The position numbers were made by a program, and so were the translations under genes. Below the pieces are notes generated by a model. The model did no database searches, was not told the DNA's origin, and saw nothing but the letters and a program-made list of their open reading frames with translations. Positions 60,901 through 64,000 of a stretch of 64,000 nucleotides of DNA are shown here, piece by piece. This DNA is from Xenopus tropicalis (Eukaryota > Chordata > Amphibia > Anura > Pipidae), in the NCBI RefSeq assembly GCF_000004195.4, contig NC_030683.2, positions 72,077,764 through 72,141,763 of the forward strand, read 5' to 3'. How positions within the stretch are numbered: position 1 is the first letter of the stretch; each line of letters begins with the position of its first letter.

Positions 60901-61430
60901 GGGAAGCTGGTAAGTACGGGGCCATGTCACGAACTGTGCCCACTTGCTCCCCCTGGTTTGAACCCCTGAATGAAGTTAAGGAATGGGAGGGTTGACTACT
61001 ATGTGCCTGGGGCAACTGATCTATGTGCAGGGCAAGTTGTAGGGGGGGAAATGGCAGATTTTGCAGGCTTTTTGTACTCTCTCCAACACTCCAGTGTTGG
61101 ATAACAGGAGATGCTGTGCAACAGTATCCAGGGTTTAGTGGCTGGGGTGGTGTACCCTCTGGATTAGTTTTTCCAGTGGGCCCCGAGTACCCCATTCTGA
61201 CATTACTGCACTCTGCAATGCAGTAAAATGTGAATGGGCAAAACAAAGTTTGTAAATAGAAACCTTTACAAAAACACTACAATTCATCTCAGACATGGGG
61301 GTTTGCATATAGAAAATAAGTGAAATTCTATCCAAGTGTGTGCTCTTAAATAGGTGGTGCATGAATCCCGCTTAATTTTTACAGTATTTTGGAGAAGATA
61401 TACTTCTTCCATGGTATAGTGTATGCACCC
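57932..61430. other. Mostly unassigned DNA, about 3.5 kb
   Basis: No gene is supported with confidence. At 60304 a strong pyrimidine tract and AG precede an open stretch to 60472, followed by AATAAA at 60543 and 60575. This is listed as a weak candidate exon under the findings. A block at 60840-61230 is GC-richer and repeat-like but unassigned. Confidence 0.4.
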
Positions 61431-61931
61431 TTAAAGGACAATGAAAGGTTAATATAATAATATAAGTCAAAAGGCATTCTTTTTAAGTACTGCATATCTA
61501 AATTCCCAGATCCCTGCTTGCTTCTCTGAGATATGGTGCTGGCAGCCTACAGCAGTGTTAAGACTACAGTGACATCACTGAAATCTCTCTGTCCTTCCTG
61601 TAGGTGCCAGTGGCAGCCTTCCTATTCTCTGAGTATGTGTGTAACTTGATCCGGTCTCCTGTTCTGAGCTACACATGCCCACCAGCCAATCAGAAGCGGA
61701 TCTGGCAGAGGGGAGGGGGGGAGGGAATGAAACACATGTGCAGTATGAAGCAAGGAGGGAAAGGAAGGGAGAATACCTTTTTAGAGATGGCTGCCTGTTC
61801 TAGAAAATGTGAAGTAAGTGTGACTGAGTAAATATATGATTAGGTGAGCCAAAAGTGTGGCGTTTTTACTAAGCAATAGGAGGACTATTGGGCAGTATGC
61901 TTTTTAAATTTTGACTTGCATTCTCCTTTAA
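61431..61931. mobile_element. T2/Kolobok-type MITE, 501 bp
   Basis: TTAA lies at 61431-61434 and 61928-61931, with ends ttaaaggacaatgaaaggtt and ttgcattctcctttaa. It is the sister of 26284-26794 over its full length, in the same orientation. Differences include small indels near both ends and the absence of the 'caaggaaacagata' block. Confidence 0.9.
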
Positions 61932-62540
61932 CACCACTGCATGGTGCAGTTAGGATTAATGCAAATATTGTCAATGAAATTCTGAAGTTCATATTATTAG
62001 GTACTTTTAAGCACAATTGAAAACTTTGCAGTGCAAAGTATAAAGTCTTAGTTATGGCTCATTCTGGTTACACATGCATATTTTTGCTTTTTAGATTTGT
62101 GTATTCTGCAAATTGATTTAGGATAATGTTGGATATGGGAAGCTCAAATGGCAAACTGTGACCTTCTAACCCAAGGACACGGCTTGATAGTCCTACTTTA
62201 GAAAGTACTTTCTTTGTTTATTACTGTGATATACCCAGATAACATCTTCTTTTTCTACCTTTTTAAAAACTGTTCTTGTACATGGGGTTACTTTTCCAGT
62301 ATTTATCTAATGTGCAACTGGATTCAGAATAACATAGGATGAGGAAAGCACAAAACAAGTTTGTGCTCATTACAAGACGGGAAGAACAGTTGCACAGTTT
62401 GCTTGTGGCCCCACGCAAAGCATTACAGCAATGAGAAAAAAGATGACCAAAGTGACATAACAGGGCTATAGTTTCAGACATGATTACATGGCCGCTCCTG
62501 CCATGAGGCAAGTTGACAACCTTACCTCTGGTGGCAGTGA

Positions 62541-62632
62541 GTGGCCAGTTACTAGTGGTGGCAAATACAAGGGCAGATAAGCTGCCGAATCAGTCTGAAT
62601 GACTTGAATCAACAGCTTAAATCTGCCCATGT
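62541..62632. mobile_element. Short MITE, 'gcagataagctgccgaatca' type
   Basis: The left half 'gggcagataagctgccgaat' pairs with the right half 'cagcttaaatctgcccatgt', giving a 92-bp fold-back. It is a shorter relative of 6298-6488. Confidence 0.6.
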
Positions 62633-63537
62633 ATGACCACTCTTCAATTTGCCTCTATGGAGTGCCCCAAACTCAGAAACAGAGAGATATGTTACTAAGA
62701 TATTTCTTTAACTACAGGAGAGTATATGTGTTTGGTTGTGAAGTAAGCTTTATGCAGAATGGCAAAAATAGAAAAACAGCATTACAAAAATCCTTCCTGA
62801 CAGTTTGCATATTGTAGTACAAAAATAGACTCAAGATACTTGATCAACAGGTGTCCTGCTGGATCTTTAAAACACTGGTCTCAGTGCTGACATTTTTATC
62901 TTGTTTAACTCAATAACGCAATATGTTGATTTTTTTGTGACATGGTACAAAAAAGTCTTCAGGTAACTTTCTTTTATATTTTCCCTCCTTCTCCAGTGTC
63001 GAAATATATAATTGTTTATTGATTTTTAATTTTACTGTATGCTTTTAATGTTATACATGTATATACTGCAATTACAATCCCCCTAAGCTTGTTTTTTTTT
63101 TTAAATATGATCAATTTGCAGAAGATTTCAGAAAATGTCATTATATTACAGAAAAATAATACATGGTCCAATCATTTGTGGTGTTTGAGAAAAATGAATA
63201 TGAATGTTGCAGAAACCCAGTTTTTTATTAAGTCTGAGTCATTTTGAGAATGTGAGGCTAACATTTCAGGTAAAAGCATTGTCTGACAATAGTGAAACTA
63301 GAGATGATGCAAGAAGAGAAAGTGAAGTATTATATCCTGCACTAGTGAAACCAGCTTAAGGAAAACATCAAGTCTGCTGCCTCACCATCCCTATAATACT
63401 GTGCTTAGGAATCAGTATCACATAGGAGAAACCAGTTTCAAGTGGAAAGTACACCAGTGCAAGCACTAAGAGCATTTGTAACAAGAATGGGTCATTTTAC
63501 AAATTTTTTCACCAGGGTCAGGCATATTTCACCCTTC

Positions 63538-63563
63538 CATATATATATATATATATATATATA
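63538..63563. repeat. (TA)n microsatellite
   Basis: About 13 TA units. The two antiparallel frames that cross it (63442-63738 and 63492-63716) both read Tyr-Ile repeats there. Confidence 0.95.
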
Positions 63564-64000
63564 TCTCAATGAAACAGATGCCGCACTCACAGGACTTAAA
63601 AATTCAAACAAAAACATATATGTGACCCAAAATATAAAGTTTTTATATTTGGACCCCTTTAAACCGGTTGAAATGTTAGCCAATAAATCTGATCTCAATG
63701 AGTTTGATATCATCACATCATTTAAAGGTCAAAACTAGCAAAAAGTAAGATGAAATGCCAGATAAAATAAGACGTTGATCTTGGGAAAGACTTGTGGAGG
63801 AATGGGAAAATATTTTTTAAAGATTGCAAAGTGCCCATTAATCTTACTTTCCAAGAACAATCACATAAAAGCTACATAGAATATATCGGGTTCCTGAGAT
63901 AATGCCAAGAAAACAATCAAATTATATTGATTAATATTTTTAAATATCGCCAGGGGGCTTTGTTTGTAAATGTATTTCGGGACTTTCCTTAGGAAAGTTT

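Larger units (their letters stand above)
61932..64000. other. Mostly unassigned DNA, about 2 kb
   Basis: It contains one short MITE (62541-62632) and one TA microsatellite (63538-63563), listed separately. The rest is AT-rich with no gene recognised. Confidence 0.45.

Overview
The window looks like a non-coding stretch of a pipid frog genome, most likely Xenopus. It is AT-rich and has no long unique open reading frame. It is full of repeats typical of that genus: TTAA-flanked T2/Kolobok-type MITEs beginning TTAAAGGAGAAGG, palindromic CAGGTATGGGATCC elements, TAGTGATGAGCGAA elements, hAT elements with 8-bp target duplications, and Rex1/CR1-type LINE tails. The species (X. tropicalis or X. laevis) cannot be settled from the sequence alone. 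I find no protein-coding host gene, tRNA, rRNA, CRISPR array, bacterial operon or promoter. The window is best read as intergenic or intronic DNA.

Layout. 0-6.5 kb: a T2 MITE (458-872), a TA-target MITE (2469-2804), a Charlie-like hAT MITE (3149-3440) and fragments. 6.5-10.3 kb: repeat-poor. 10.3-15.5 kb: long-TIR element, a decayed T2 MITE, an unexplained palindrome, and one palindromic MITE inserted inside another. 17.6-20.9 kb: an insertion hotspot holding two palindromic MITEs, a LINE tail with its microsatellite, a hAT element with an internal 34-bp minisatellite, a CR1 reverse-transcriptase remnant, and a hAT MITE next to it. 21-26.8 kb: LINE tail on the minus strand, two TTAA MITEs and fragments. 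26.8-38.3 kb: mostly unique sequence. 38.3-43.9 kb: two solo LTRs of one family, with a T2 MITE and palindromic MITEs between them. 44-50 kb: mostly unique, plus a hAT element with five 40-bp units (47206-47810). 50-52.6 kb: palindromic MITE, hAT MITE, and a 5'-truncated Rex1-like LINE with an open 3' ORF. 54.7-58 kb: a long TC/TA microsatellite, a T2 MITE beside a probable Penelope-like GIY-YIG remnant, and hAT MITEs. 58-64 kb: mostly unique, with one more T2 MITE.

Nothing here works as a pathway. The biology is that of mobile-element layering. Target-site duplications that can be read directly (TTAA, TA, several 8-bp, two 4-bp) give element class and, in nested cases, order of insertion. 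The most informative observations are the nested MITE pair that proves a TA target, the hAT elements and LTRs that carry internal tandem repeats (34, 40 and 39 bp), and a 62-bp minimal palindromic element. I did not find a convincing new biological system. Percent identities, copy numbers and family names would need alignment searches that I could not run.
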